A model generated the notes under the pieces. It searched no databases. It was not told the DNA's origin and saw only the letters and a list, made by a program, of their open reading frames with translations. 64,000 bases of DNA from assembly GCA_903813345.2 (NCBI GenBank), contig CAIIXF020000006.1:9534989-9598988 (forward strand). Reading direction: 5' to 3'. Shown here in pieces: positions 24,353 to 37,489 of the stretch. This DNA comes from Owenia fusiformis (lineage: Eukaryota > Annelida > Polychaeta > Sabellida > Oweniidae). Within the stretch, counting starts at the first letter, position 1. Every line of letters starts with the position of its first letter. The position numbers and the translations under genes were made by a program.

Positions 24353-27300
24353 ATGGCGGAGGAGATCCCAGTTTTTCCGAATGTTGGTTCTATTTTGATA
24401 AATACGGGTAATATAGTCAACTGGAATCGGCTAAAGCGTAAACCCAGTCGTCAATCTAAGGATGAGGTAAGCTTATGGCACGTTTTTATTATAGTTGAAC
24501 TCTATGTTAAGCCTTGTTAACCAAAAGTTTGTAAAATTAACTCGATTCTCAAACTCAACCGAAAGTGAAAGTCAAACAAAGTGACAGAAATGTAAAAATT
24601 TACATATAAAAATGAAGTAATACAGGTTTACATCTAGGCCATGGGTCTACACATATAGGATAAATATGTGAAGACCCCTATCTGTACTCCTATACCCACT
24701 GAAGTGTTTGTGGGTTAACATTACTGGAAACAGGCGTCTATTTATTTTCAGGAGGCCTAAGCCTAGCCTAATATTTCATTTACTTATTTAAAAGCGTAGA
24801 ATCCTCTTTAAAATAGAGTATATATTAGTAAAGACATGAAAGTACAATCAAAGTTGTATCTATATCTACTGTCAGTTTGAACCATATAATTTGCCATGGC
24901 ATATAACCAACTGGAAAGATATGTTATCATGATGACACAGCAAAATTTTGTAAAAGCATTTCTTAGCATTTACATGTATGTCATCCATTCATTAATTCCC
25001 AATCTAGAATTTTCTAGTCGAGTTTTGAGTGTTACAGTTTTACATTCTGCATTTCTATTCTTATGTCACCACCCCAAGTGGTAATTATTATACAGTCCGA
25101 TTCAAAATTCTCTTGAGTACTTTGAATTTAAAAAATAAGCAATATATGACCATATTGCAACAGTATATGGAAAAACAGGAACATATGTACAGGGCGTTTC
25201 AGCCATGTTAATTTTTCCAAAAATAACATGACAGAGAAGGATCAAAATATAAAAGGCCACACACTGTGGTCCTTTGATTGCTTATTTCTCAGATTCAAAG
25301 CACTCAATGGAATTATGATCTGACTTTAGTCTCCAAAATTTTTGTTGACATTGTTCAGCTGTTGGTGTTTGGCATCCAGTGTTTGGCATCCAGTGTTTGG
25401 CAGTTGGTTATTGGCAGTCGTCGGTGTCTTTAACAATGGCAGATTGTGACATTTTACATATTTATGTCTTGTCTGCAGCTGTCCTTACCCCTTTGAGCTA
25501 TATACATAAAGTACATGTATCTATATAGTTGTGATTGGACCATTACCCAGAACTGTCCCATTCCAATTGTTGTCAAATAGGTATCTGAACTTAACTTATG
25601 ATATAGCACTTTCTGAATCAAGCAGGATATATCAGTTTCAGTATGTTTCCCCTACTTAGATCGTTTTCTGTAAACTGTATTAGTTTACATCATGTCCGAA
25701 GGGGGAGTGCATTGGGGGCAACCGCCCCACTCAATTTTTCTTCAAAAAAACTTTTTTAGAGATTTTTATTTAATGATGGAAATACGTCTAAATTCCAAAT
25801 ATTTTACAGTGCTGATAACATGAGAATTTGTTGCAGATCCGACAGTCATTTTTGCCTATGTGATGTATTTGAGCCAAAGCCAAGTTGGCCAATATACAAT
25901 TGTTGACCTCTCCAGAGGTCAACCGGCAAAATTGTATACCGAAACTGTGAACCGAGAAACTACTGTTGACAGAGACCGAAGGTCGAGGTCAACAGTAGTT
26001 TCAAGGTTTACAGTCGAGGGAACATTATAATTTTATAGTATCATACAATAAGACAAACAATCATGTAAAGTTTTGTATTGGAATAATAGAATTAGGACTG
26101 AATTCAAAAATTAATGTTGGCATCTTTTAAAGCTTTGAAATGAAAATGTATTATTATATTTCAGCTTGTAGAATGCCTGAATGTCAGTATATCAGATTGG
26201 ATTGTTGGTATAGACAAAACAGAAGCCCAGGTAGGTGTTTGAAACACATTGATACAATGTTGAAGGGTATGGCAAGTTTCAAATTACAAAAAAATAATTA
26301 AAGAAATTGATCAACAATTAAACAATATTTGGTCAAGGTTCAGTTATTATAGCTAAGGTTTGTATTCTCTTTTTTATAATATATCTAGAATCAGGTAAAA
26401 TTGTATTGCAAGTACAAAAAGATCATGCAATACCTGATAATTGTTAACCCTTTTAGTTTCAGACAAAAAGACATGTCAGACTTCATTCTTGAAAATCAAT
26501 TGAGTGAAAGCCATTCCTTTTTGGAAAATACTTGCCATTTGATGAAATGTTGGATGGACTCGCCTAGTTCCATTTTTATTTTTATTGTTGCAGTATATGA
26601 ATGACCTGGAAATAATCAGCAAAAGAGTGGAAGCAGAGAAACTCACACCAGAAGAAAGAGAACAGCTAAAAATTACAGGTAAGACCATGTTTAATATAAC
26701 CTATGTTCTTGAACAATATTGGCAAACTCTTTTTGGCACTACTTCGTCAGATATAAAAAATCAAACCCTTAGGTTATCAGGTTAAATGTGTAATTTTCAC
26801 TGACAAAATATCAAAATGTTCCAAGTTGAACATAAAAATAATATCTCATCATTAAATTAAAATAATATCTCATGTGAATTCTTGTTTTGTAGTAAAAATC
26901 TTCATGGGGAGTTTAGATCCTACCGCCCTGTCAGATGCTGTTTCTAGAGGTAAGAGCGACACTATTTTCATAAAGATCATGTTGTAATTGTAACGAGATA
27001 TGAGCTTTCAGCAACAATGTCTTCATGGTGATCATGTTGTCACAAGATATACAATTTCAGCAACAGTGTTTTCATGGTGATCAAGTTGTTACAAAACATA
27101 AGACTTCAGCAACATTGCTGTCTTGGCGATTAAATGCTTTTACTTGTAAAATGCTGTTGGAAAATAGACTTTCCACCAACACTTGTTTAAATCAGTTTGA
27201 CCTTACTGGAAAATGAGAAAGATGAGTGGCATATTTTTATGTCACCAACTTTTTTCTGAAGGTGGTTGGTGTTCGGTGTCTGTAACAAATGACAGGTGGT

Positions 27301-30300
27301 GACATTTTCCATGGTAATGCCTTGTTATAACTTTTGACTGGTTTTGAAAATTAGACCTTTGTACCAATTCAACACCCACATAATCTTGAGCTGAGCAAAA
27401 CATTATATCATGTTCAAAAGTAATACATGATTATATTGTCTACCCTTTTCCAGCTATGTCAGACCTCGGAACTACATTTATAGAAACAGTCCTTGTATCA
27501 TTCCCTGAGAAACTAGGGGAGGATCTAGAGAGTATAAAGCCATTGTGGAACAGATTGGAGGACTTCCATGCAGATGATACAGTGTATGGTATTGGGGTGT
27601 GTGATATGAGCAAGGACCTATTAGAGCAACTCTATGATTGGGCTAAGGTAGGACATGTAGAGATCCTCTGAATGTAGGGTCCTTAGATCCTGAGCCTAGT
27701 ATTTTGCATGATGCTAAATAAGTTTTTTTTCGCAATTATTGTTGTGTCATAATATGACAATATGACTGAATAACGCAGATGCGAGTAGGTAGTTAACAGA
27801 TTCACCACCAGGTGGCTCGTTCGGGTCAGATAGCATGGCGGGTATAGTAGAAAGTTCCCTTTAAGTTAAATTACATCTATTTGCGTGGTTCAATTTTCAT
27901 ATAACCCTTATGTATCTAATAGTTATGCAAATTAAAATATGTCCAGTAAAAGAAAATGTTATCTGTCCAATACAAGAAAAGATAATTCACTTTTTGTGAT
28001 TTTCTAACATGGGGTCTATGGGGGATCAACCCGAACAAGAAGTCACATTTTCAAAAAAAATTAAATTTTCAAAGTTGATAGACAATTTTCGAAACCATAT
28101 TTCTAGATGTACATTTACATGCAGATTTCAAATATGACATCGCTTTGACTGAATTTTGAATATTAATGGCGTAAATCAAGATTATTTCTACTCGCATGTA
28201 GTCTATTGTAATAAGAACATATTCTTAGAATCATTCTGAAATCTAGGCCCACAAAAACCTGTACTCCTAAATTTAGATTTTTTCTGATCTATTGTTGTAT
28301 CACAAACACAATAAGGCAATATGACATAATTTAGGTCAGGTTCTCAGAACCATGAAAAATAATATATTTGTGAATTTTTTCTTTATCAAGTACAGGGTGT
28401 TCCAAAAGTAACAGGACTGGTGCTGGTATTTTGTTAAATATGCACCAATCATCTTCAAAATTTTACATAATGTACTTTTATGTATTGTAACTAAAACTGC
28501 AAAGTTTCAAAAAATTATGAAACTCGGGTAGAGTTATGGTTGCTTTGGTAACGTGACATCACAATACCCGGGGCAACATTCCACGCAGAAAGTTACAGAG
28601 ACTTTAAGCATTTTGTAAACCCCATATCAAAGTTATCATACAACTACTGGTGGGAATTACATTAGCTAAATACAAGATTTGATATTCCTATGGATCCTCT
28701 ACTTTGAAAAGTAGTCTCCTCTTTGGTCAGTCCAAGAGTAGCACTCTGTATCCATGACTCAAATACATGAGTGAACCCATTTGAGGACATGTCGATTGGA
28801 CAACTTGAAGAAGGTCATTCTCATCTTTAAAGGTCTTACCACATTAATTAGCATTTTGTTCTCCATACAAGTAAAAATTAGAAATTGCATGATCAGAAGA
28901 ATATGGGGCATGGTCTTAGACCTCAAGACCTAGCTCCTCTATAGCTGCAGTGGTCTTTAATGCTGACTTGTGGGCAGGCGCGTTCGGATAACTGGCTTCA
29001 AATTGGGTCTTTTCAAAAACTCAACCGTGAATTATGCAGACTGTTATGTACATAGTGATATTCCAGTAAATTGAATAAATATTATTATTTTGAAATCATT
29101 ATTAAATCTGAGTTGTAAAGCAACACCATTACTACAAAGCAACTAATAAAACAAACAAAAAATGTTGTATTGTAGTACGTGAATTAGACCTTTCTTCAGT
29201 AATACCAAAATGTTAGATATTAAATTTTCATGAAAATTAGTTGCCCCGGGTATTGTGATGTCATGTTCCTAAAGCAACCATAACTCTACCTGCATTTTAT
29301 CATTTTTTCTGAAACTTTACAATTTTAATTGCACTACTTCAAAGTACAATTTGTATAAATTTGAACACACTCGCTGCAGAATTGACAAAATGCCAACACC
29401 AGTCCTGTTACTTTTGGAACACCCTGTATGTTGTCATTGCATTTCTTCTCCAGTTTGTCTGGGGCATTAATGAAATCAGATATTTTTGGGGGCCATTAAT
29501 CATTTGTTTGTACGGATTAAAAAATTGGTTATGACTTCTTGTTAAATACACTTTGAGCGTATTTTGTTCCTTGTATGCCTAAGCATTAAAATAGTATTTG
29601 CAGTTGTATTATGTACTTACTATATGATTTCAGGTGAAACCATGTATAAATCAAGTGAATTTGGAATCATGCTGTGTCATGCCCCCAGAACTAACAGAAT
29701 ATGCCAAAGAAAATGATGTGCAACTTCTAACACACAATGACCCTAGAGGTAAGGGAATTTTTATAAAGATTTTTTTTCAATTTATTCTATGAATAAGAAA
29801 ACAATGATAGTAGTTATCTATCTGGGTTTGCTAAATAGCTTTGAAATCTCATTGAAGTCGAGTTTCAATCAGATTTTAGGAGATTTTCATTGTTTAACCA
29901 TCAAATACCAATACGTTTTTCTGTTTGATTGCATATTTGAATTCTGCGTGTAATTTTTTAATAAAACAACTGATTTGTAGATATTTACCTTCATTCAAAT
30001 TTTCAGAGTTTTCAAGTTTTCTGACATGATTTTCTTAAGTTTGTTTACTCTTTTAAGGATCATAATTTTAATATTAAATCACAATCCACATGCCAACAAG
30101 ACCTTATAGTTAACTGCCAATGGGGTTTTACGTTAATCCAAATTAAATAACTTGATAAATGAAGAAGTGACATTCTGCCGTTTGTTTCTATACATGAATA
30201 GTGCCCTACAAACCCATGTGCTGCCATCTTGCAAATAGTCAATTGGGAAAACATGAAAATGCTGTTCAGTCAAATGAAGTGCATTTGGAATTTTGGATTT

Positions 30301-30903
30301 TAGGAAGTGATTCCTTTACTTCTGCTGCAAGCTATTAGAAATATATAAGAGGACTTTCTGAATATTTTCCTGAAACTTAGTTCCATTTGACCTGAATAAA
30401 TCATGCTCTCCATGATTAAATTGGTTTTTGGAATGATTTAGAATTAATGAAACTGCCCATTCGGGATTGTGCATTTTAAAATATATACCAATTAACTGTG
30501 CCACAATTTGTGCCCTTGGTTTAGTGTATAATAAGAGAATAAGACCCTGACCTGTAGTTTGGATAATCACTGTGGCTGAACTGACCCAATTTTTCCACTG
30601 ATTAAAATTGACAGCCATTATTCAACCCATGCCTGCAAGAACCTTAACCCATATCAGATCAACTGAAATGCACATGTGACCTGAGCCACCTTAAATAAGT
30701 TAAGTTTTTGTGATATTCCAGAGATCCTCTCCATAGAGACACTCCAGGACGTCATTCGAGGTCAGACCACTGAAGATGACGCCCAGTTGTGGCAGCCATC
30801 TTGGGTGCTTCGGTACTCCGCAATGGTGAAATGTAGGGGTATCATCAAAACCAAAGGCTATATAACAAAAGCAACCAGAGATATCAAGAAAAAGAAACTT
30901 TAG
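24353..30903 (+). CDS. GCLM: glutamate-cysteine ligase modifier (regulatory) subunit
   Basis: Seven exons are 24353-24466, 26165-26230, 26594-26678, 26893-26949, 27454-27647, 29634-29748 and 30722-30903, with phases 0,0,1,1,0,1. They encode 270 aa, close to the 274 aa of human GCLM. The start MAEEIPVFPNVGSILINTGN precedes a WxRLKRKPS-type block. Later landmarks are the aldo-keto-reductase-like core (FIETVLVSFPEKL, then YGIGVCDMSKDLLEQLYDWA), VNLESCCVMPPEL, LLTHNDPRE and RGIIKTKGYI at the end. GCLM binds the catalytic subunit GCLC and raises its affinity for glutamate in the first step of glutathione synthesis in the cytosol. An upstream in-frame TTG/CTG-type extension was rejected because MAEE begins the conserved part. 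Confidence 0.94.
25110..25245. repeat. interspersed repeat, GCLM intron 1 copy
   Basis: The words gagtactttgaatttaaaaa and tttcagccatgttaattttt recur at 34590-34800. The two copies share ends but differ inside, like members of a small MITE family. Confidence 0.5.
25340..25490 (+). repeat. dispersed repeat (tgtttggcatccagtg family), GCLM intron 1
   Basis: Contains ttggtgtttggcatccagtg, a partial tandem of gtttggcatcca, and a tail ggcagattgtgacattttac. It is related to copies near 4060 (reverse), 27240, 33350, 33480 and 33690 (reverse). Confidence 0.5.
25890..26035. repeat. hairpin repeat in GCLM intron 1
   Basis: Two nested inverted pairs are seen: gttgacctctccagaggtca, and aactactgttgac pairing with gtcaacagtagttt. 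Non-coding. Confidence 0.5.
27235..27345 (+). repeat. dispersed repeat copy, GCLM intron 5
   Basis: Contains ggtggttggtgttcggtgtc and aatgacaggtggtgacattt, matching the dispersed family described at 25340 and 33330. Confidence 0.5.
28391..29428 (-). mobile_element. degenerate mariner-type transposon in GCLM intron 5
   Basis: The ends are inverted repeats, tacagggtgttccaaaagta on the left and its reverse complement on the right, each flanked by TA. On the minus strand a broken transposase is readable as TTAAIEELGLEV, then PYSSDHAISNFYLYG, then KTFKDENDLLQVV. This corresponds to the PYSPDLAPSDYxLF block with the last catalytic Asp of DD34D mariners; here it is decayed, with stops. The total of about 1.04 kb is shorter than an intact mariner (about 1.3 kb), so part is lost. 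Confidence 0.75.
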
Positions 30904-31320
30904 AACCAGATTCTTGCTGTAAATATTAGCCTCGATGAAGCCGAATCAAAAAATCATGAAAGGATATTTGTAAAAATTTTATTTGTATATATTATTAGGA
31001 AACATATAAGCAGATGGGTTAGGATTGTACAGTTTATAGTAGCAGTGTAAATAAACAAAGATAATCAGGGTGAAGGAGAATCAGTGAGAATATGTCTCTG
31101 TATCAAAATGTGCAGTATTGTTTTACCCTTGTTTGTTAGATTGCTTGTTTGTTTGTTGAATGTACTTTGTTTTGTTCTTACAAATTTCAGATGCTACATT
31201 TGATATGATTTATGATACAAAAAATGCTTGTTAATACAAAAATGTAAATTTTTCTCAAGGGATAAATTATATCCTATTATGTAATGGTCTGTTCCATACA
31301 TATGATTTAATAAATGTGCC
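30904..31320 (+). other. GCLM 3' UTR
   Basis: Follows the TAG at 30901-30903. A good AATAAA is at about 31309. No other feature seen. Confidence 0.45.
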
Positions 31321-31849
31321 AGTATAAAATTCTTGGCCAATTATGATACTACAGAATCATACCTGCAATTTGATGTTAAAGAGTACACTTGATAGTATAT
31401 GAGGGTCAGAACTTTGTGTAAATCTCTCTATATACACTTGTAATTTGTCTAATAATTAATTAAAAATGTCTTACATTAATTTTAAATTGGATGCATGATA
31501 TCCACTTAATCATAAATTGATCTATCATATGCTGGTATATACTGGTGTATCTAATGGTTAAAATTTTATATGGAGCTTTCTGAAATGGCAGTTTATTATT
31601 ATGTACATAGTCTTACTATATCACTGTCATATTCCTCACTCTCTGATTGGTAAATCCTACATGTGGCTAAAAAATAACAAGCGATAAAATGAAAGTCACG
31701 TTACTCAGATGATATTCACCAGTCTGACTCAGTCCAGTGTAATTTTAATTGTATATATCCCCAGAAGTACATTGTTATAATTAATTAGACATCAATAGTT
31801 ATTCCATTAGTGTGAGTAAGGAAATATAACAGTGATTAATAAAATAAAT

Positions 31850-32490
31850 ATTCAATTCTATTTTCAGTGAATACCTTTGACACTTTTGCAAGATGATATT
31901 TTACTAGCCCTTTGGGCTTCGTGGAATATCACTTGTGGAAGATGCACATTGCACAGGTATTCACTGAAAATAGAATTAAATATTTGTATATTATCCCATG
32001 GTTGCAAGGATATAGATCGAATATCACATGAAGATATATTTGATATGTGGATCAAGATATCATATTTTAGCAAAAAATTCACAAACCATCGAATATCACT
32101 TTTAAACTATCGAATATCACGTCTTAAAAAGTGATATTCGATGGTTTGAACAGTGATAATCGATGGTTTCGAATTTTTTCAAAAAAAAATCTTTTTACAC
32201 TTTTTAATTATTTTCAAAAATATTTTAAAACATTTTCCAAATTTTTTTCAACATTTTTTCACAATTTTTTTCAATAATTTTTTTAACTTTTTCCTCAAAT
32301 TATATTTTTCAACTTTTTTCGCTGATGATGATTTCCCATGGGATAAACGGACAATCCTATGGTTTTTCAAAAATATCAATTATATCCACTCACGGATACA
32401 AATATCTTCACTCATTCGCTGCGCTCACTCATGAAGATATCAATATCCACTCATGGATATAAATGATATTTTTTCAAAACCATAGGATAT
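31850..32490. repeat. cluster of three hairpin repeats
   Basis: First stem: ctattttcagtgaatacct at about 31859 pairs with aggtattcactgaaaatag at about 31957. Second: the word atcgaatatcac(ttt) repeats and inverts between 32090 and 32165. Third: tcctatggtttttcaaaaat at about 32354 pairs with attttttcaaaaccatagga ending near 32489, around tcactcattcgctgcgctca. A T-rich block lies between them. It may be one composite foldback element. Confidence 0.55.
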
Positions 32491-33329
32491 TCCTATAATA
32501 TTAACATAGTAACATTGCATATTAACTGTCACACTTAAACTTTATATTTCATATGTTGGGCACTTTTTGTAATAAGTACTATATGTAATGTGCACTACAT
32601 TGTTATTTGTACTATGCACAGTTAATACATGAAATGAATGAATGTTTGATTATTTTATGAGAAAAGATTGTCTAACTTTTGAAGGAAAATAAAAAAACAT
32701 AAACCATGGTCCAAATATTTTGAAGATTCTTGAAAAATATCATTTTCCAGGCTTTAATTTTAAGTTATAGAATCATGGAATTGTGTAGAAGCACTTTTTC
32801 ATCCTTTCTACAAACTTCAGAACTTTAATAGATGTTGGATTAAATCTTGCATTGAGTCTCTGTTTATGTTTAACCTCCTCCACCTGTGTCCTGATCTTTG
32901 TAAGAGGAAGGGAGGGGCACAAGGGCTTGATACATGACTATGTTGGTTCAAATGATTTTACATGGTACTTGTTATGTATCAATCGATTGCATTACTGATC
33001 TTCAAATTTTGCATCTTTCATACACATGTACTCACACCATTGGTGGATCCACTTGTGCTCCTATTAAAATGTGAGATTAGATTATAGAAGTTAAGATTGA
33101 CTATGTTTTGTACATAATATACTGAAATGTAACTTATTTCATGAAGTATAATATAAAGATATAAAAAAACATTATTTTCTTTTGTTTGATTTTACAAGAG
33201 AATATTTTCTTATGATATGAGACAAAGAAAGCAGATACAATTTTGTTGAATGTTTGTCCTTTGAAGAATAAACAGGTTACTAAGAAACAAAATACCCCAT
33301 CTGGCTGAGTTCATTTTCAAGTCCCATTT
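32491..33329. other. intergenic DNA, nothing recognised
   Basis: No exon or clear repeat was found. Confidence 0.35.
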
Positions 33330-33780
33330 TATGTCACCACAGGTGCTGACATACTTTAATAGTCTCCAATGTTCTACGGTTGGCATCTGTAACACAAATG
33401 ACATCTGTTGCAAATGGCAGGTGTTGCTAATGCCTTGTCACCAGAGGTGGAGACACATTGTGGTGGTGACATTATTGTTATAGTCTCCCAATTATTTTGT
33501 GGATGGTGGTCAGCGGTTGGTGTTGGGCATTCAATGTCTGTAAGAAATGGCAGATGGTGACATTTTGCATGTTATGCTGGATGTTAGTTTTTAAATGGAA
33601 TTGAAAGTTACTCACAAATGATATACTCATTGCATCAAGTTGGTAATGTGTCACAAAAATAATGGTTACATAATAACAATAAACAAGGCATTAACATGGA
33701 AAATGTCACCACCTGTCATTTGTAACACAAAATGCCAAACACCAACTGCCAATCACAGTCAAAAATGGTATCATCATTTT
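33330..33780. repeat. three copies of a dispersed repeat in a row
   Basis: Copies at about 33330-33450 and 33465-33575 are in plus orientation (gttggtgttgggcattcaat, aaatggcagatggtgacatt). One at about 33685-33775 is in minus orientation (aaaatgtcaccacctgtcat). Each has the paired ggttggtgtt... and gtgacatttt... words. Confidence 0.55.
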
Positions 33781-35424
33781 CCTTCAGTTTTGGTATTTTC
33801 ATGACAAAAAATCAAAGTCTTCCAAAATAAGGCAAAAGTAGAAGGATTTGAGTAAATTACAAGTATGGACCCCATAAAATGGATATGAACATTGGGGCAG
33901 ACAAGCAGTTTTCATTTTTCATGGTTGATTCAAAGAAGTTCACAATATCAGCCAAAAAGAAATACATGAGCGGGGGTCCAAGTAGTATTGATCAATTGTG
34001 AAATATAAACACAACAAAAGTATACTTCATAATTTAAATATATTTCAATTGCATTCAGCCTAGGCTTTATAAGTGTCACATTTACAATGGAATTCTTTTC
34101 CGGTACACATACAATGTAAATAATCATACATGTCCTAGTTGCATATCATTGCATAAATAAAAATAAATTATACCATCATAAATTGCTAATAATGATAATT
34201 AATTTACTATAGAGGGATCTTTATTACAGATTATTTATATCTGGTTAGTCTGTATTTCCAAGGAATGAAATCATTTTCCTCTTTTCAGAAAATAATTTCT
34301 GATTCGTCAAAGAGCCATTCATTATTGTGGGCTTGGGTACAAGGTAACAATATATGTCAACATTACAACACTCAATAGAGAATCAATTGTTTTCCCCCCC
34401 TCTCAAACATCTCCCTCAAAGACTCTGAAGAGAACTTAATAGTCAGGGGGACTAGAGTCTTAATGCAAGACTAGAGAATGAAGGTCTTCTTTATCATACA
34501 CATTCTTAATAATAATATCTGAATAAGTAGCTATGCCTTAGCTGCAAACAAGCAATATACAATATGTACTATAGTCAAAACAGTAATGTTTGGGAGTACT
34601 TTGAATTTAAAAAATAAGCAATCAAATGACCAAATTGAAACAGTTTATGTAAAAATAGAAACATTTATATTTATCCTAACTTTTGTATATTTTAGTTTGT
34701 TTTCTAGTTTAGCTATCATATCTGTGTCCTCTTATATTTTGATACTTCTCTGCCATGTTATTTTTGGAAAAATTAACATGGCTGAAACTCCCTAAATTAC
34801 AAAAGGCCACATCTTTGCTGCACATTATACATTACTATCTGTCTATATAAATACTGTCTCAATTAAATTTTAATTTTCGATTATTATACAACTTGTACCA
34901 AAAGGATGTTGACAAAAAGATTTAATAAATCAGAATATCAGATGACGAGGAATTGTCAAGGTTTAACCAAATAATTAAACTGAAAGGGATAAAATGCTTT
35001 TTAACTTCAGAGAAGAGAGTACCATAAAGAACACAATAGAGGTCAATATCAAAATATTCAATGTTAAAGAGATGCAACAAGATTTTTAATTAGAGTAGTA
35101 GTGAAACATGTGTTTGATACCTATTTCTAGATGTATTATATAAATGATTGTTTAGGTGAATTAAAAATATGAATTGAGACTGTATTTGTATGTATGATCA
35201 ATGTAGAAGATGGAATAAATTGGATAATAATTAAATAATAACCAAATACATGATGTTATTTGACAGTCATTGAAAAACCTCTCACAATAAAAAGCAAAAG
35301 CCTTTATTAATCCAAATCTGCTCCAGAATATTCACTTCAGAACAATCCAATGACAGCTGCATGTTATAAAATGCATAGATATTATACATCTTTGCCTTTC
35401 AATTTTACATTAATTGATTCTTAG

Positions 35425-35610
35425 CTAGCATTTGCGAATTCAACTACTGGCGGTCGATTGACAGTTTACCTCTATTTAATGGCCAACTCCCTTAGATGTG
35501 AGTAGTACTGCAGTACCTGCTACTATTCATGTTCATTATTGAAATGGGTTGGCCATAAAATAAAGGCCAAATTGTCAACAGCCAGCGCTTGAATTCACGA
35601 ATTCTACCTT
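35425..35610. mobile_element. foldback repeat
   Basis: The left arm gcgaattcaactactggcgg...aatggcca pairs imperfectly with tggccataaaataaaggcca...gcgcttgaattcacgaattc on the right. Confidence 0.55.
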
Positions 35611-35920
35611 AGTGACTTGTGAAACCATAACCAAATAAATCAACTATTTTTTCTAATATCATTTCATATGTAGAATAAAATAAAATTACAAAGTTTCATT
35701 TCTTTTTGAACTGTACAATTTATTGTACTATTAAGTGTATTAAGAAGGCAAATTTTGAGGCAGCAGAACAACAGAGAATTATAGATGATAAATATTTGAA
35801 GAAATAACAAAATGAAGATCTTATAAATGTAATATCTCTTTAATTAAATTTGAACATATTTTCAATACTTATACATTTCTTGGAATATCAATTTTTATCA
35901 CTAAAATATAATACAGTAAA

Positions 35921-36096
35921 ACCCGGTAGGTGTAACACATATGGTATGGTATCTCAAAATAGTGTTGCATTTGTGAGATGCTCAACTTAGAGGTTCAATT
36001 TACATTAAGTAAATGGGTAACTGGACTTGATGTGTTAAACTTATGCAGGTGTTCTACCTGCTACAGAGGTGTCCTACTTAACAGATTTTACTGCAT
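35921..36096. mobile_element. short pogo/Tigger-like MITE
   Basis: Begins tacagtaaaacccggtaggt and ends acagattttactgcat. The CAGTAAAAcc-type termini are typical of pogo/Tigger short elements. Length is about 175 bases and the copy is degraded. Confidence 0.4.
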
Positions 36097-36628
36097 AGAT
36101 AATGAAAATATTGCACATTTTACAGTAGTTTATAAGTGTCCTTTTGACAAAAAGATTCATCAGTGAACGCATCATTCTGTTATAGATCTATTGACATACA
36201 CAAAATATTTTCACTTGATTCAATAAGATTGAGAAAGTTTATGCAACAGCCATTCAATTTCCTTAATTTTCTAAAAATTATTCAAAGAAAAGATGTTCAT
36301 ATATATCTCAATATCTCTGACATCAAAAAATAATAAATTATACAATATTTAGAGGCCACAATACTTGTAATTTTGTCTTCCATTTATTAGGTACCACCTA
36401 ATGTTTGTCATGAAGTTTAAATAAAGTTTGAAATGTAAACACTTTTCCAAGAACATTTATATGGTGGAGTTAAACAAGGGCATCATTATTGTATTATGTC
36501 GTTTGTATGCTAAAATATTGCTGCTTTGCTCTCATTTTAACTACAAGTAATAACAAAAGCATTTTACCATAATTTTATGTACTATAGTAACAAGAAAATG
36601 AACTTCATTTTACTGCTTGAATAATGTA

Positions 36629-36841
36629 TCACAAAGCTTCATATGCACCAGTTCCAGCTAAAAATTGTTCAAAATCATCCATTTCTTTTTCTTGACTAGC
36701 TTTTTTCTTCTTTTTCTTCTTTTCTTTCCCATCTCCATCGCCATCTTTTACTTTCTCCTTTTTTCGTCGTGGTTTTTCTTCTCCATTTTCTTGATCTCGT
36801 TCTTTGTGCTTCTTCTTTTTCTTATGGGTCTTTTCCTCATC
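36629..36841 (-). CDS. C-terminal exon of an unidentified Lys-rich protein
   Basis: A minus-strand exon of 71 codons follows an acceptor CTTATACTTCCAG and ends in TGA at 36631-36629. It starts DEEKTHKKKKKHK and continues with dense Lys/Glu/Arg. The last part is MDDFEQFLAGTGAYEAL, a defined acidic/hydrophobic tail that suggests real coding sequence. Upstream exons should lie to the right, but none is convincing between 36842 and 37800, so they may lie beyond the tandem array. I do not recognise the protein. Its first 30 bases match the start of exon A in array units 2 and 6, which are on the other strand. Confidence 0.5.
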   Translation of the reverse strand, partial: DEEKTHKKKKKHKERDQENGEEKPRRKKEKVKDGDGDGKEKKKKKKKASQEKEMDDFEQFLAGTGAYEAL

Positions 36842-37489
36842 CTGGAAGTATAAGAAACTAACAATTAAAATCTATATACTTTCCAGAATTTCCTACGCAT
36901 CTGTAAAAGAGATCAACAAGGAAAATGAATCGCAAATGATATGAAAGCTTAAAATATCATGTAAAATATAGTGTGTGATTTTAAACATGGTGTGATAACC
37001 TCGTATGATGCAAGGCATCGAGAGGGTTAACAACTAGAAATGTTCCTTACTGAAGCATCCAACTGCCACACCCTGGTCTATATCTACATCAATAAACTAC
37101 AAAAGGCTAAATAACCCCATTAAAAGCAAATATATATGGTGAGCTTGAACTGGAACTAGCTCATGGCATAATCAGGGTATGGCTGATACCAGTGTTACAT
37201 CATCAGTAAATAAATAAATAAATGACAAACAGCAAATGGATTGGTCACATTAGTAATTAGTAGAAGATAGAGGACATGTTTTAAAATGGTGCTCATAAAT
37301 TATTGCTAGGGTAAGTAGGATCTAAAGCAGATATTGCATGTTGGGTATTATCTTAACAGGGCTATAGAACTTGTTCATTCTTCTTTCTCCTGCTATGTAA
37401 CTACTATAGGGTACAAACTGGACCCATAAAAGGATAAATTAAGCGAGATAAGTAGGGATGATCTAGGGATAAACTACTCGAGGGTACAG

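Larger units (their letters stand above)
33781..36628. other. intergenic DNA with small repeats
   Basis: Contains a MITE-like copy at about 34585-34800 (related to 25110), a foldback repeat at 35425-35610 and a pogo-like MITE at 35921-36096. The right end should be the 3' UTR of the minus-strand exon at 36629. No other coding segment is supported. Confidence 0.4.

Noticed and set aside
32153-32434. Phe-rich frame (FFQKKIFLHFLIIF)
   Set aside because: A low-complexity T-rich stretch between hairpins, with no conserved pattern.
37051-37077. Possible 27-base minus-strand exon (TRVWQLDAS) upstream of the Lys-rich exon
   Set aside because: It has a good donor (GTAAGG), but the acceptor is poor and the exon is too short to support without transcripts.
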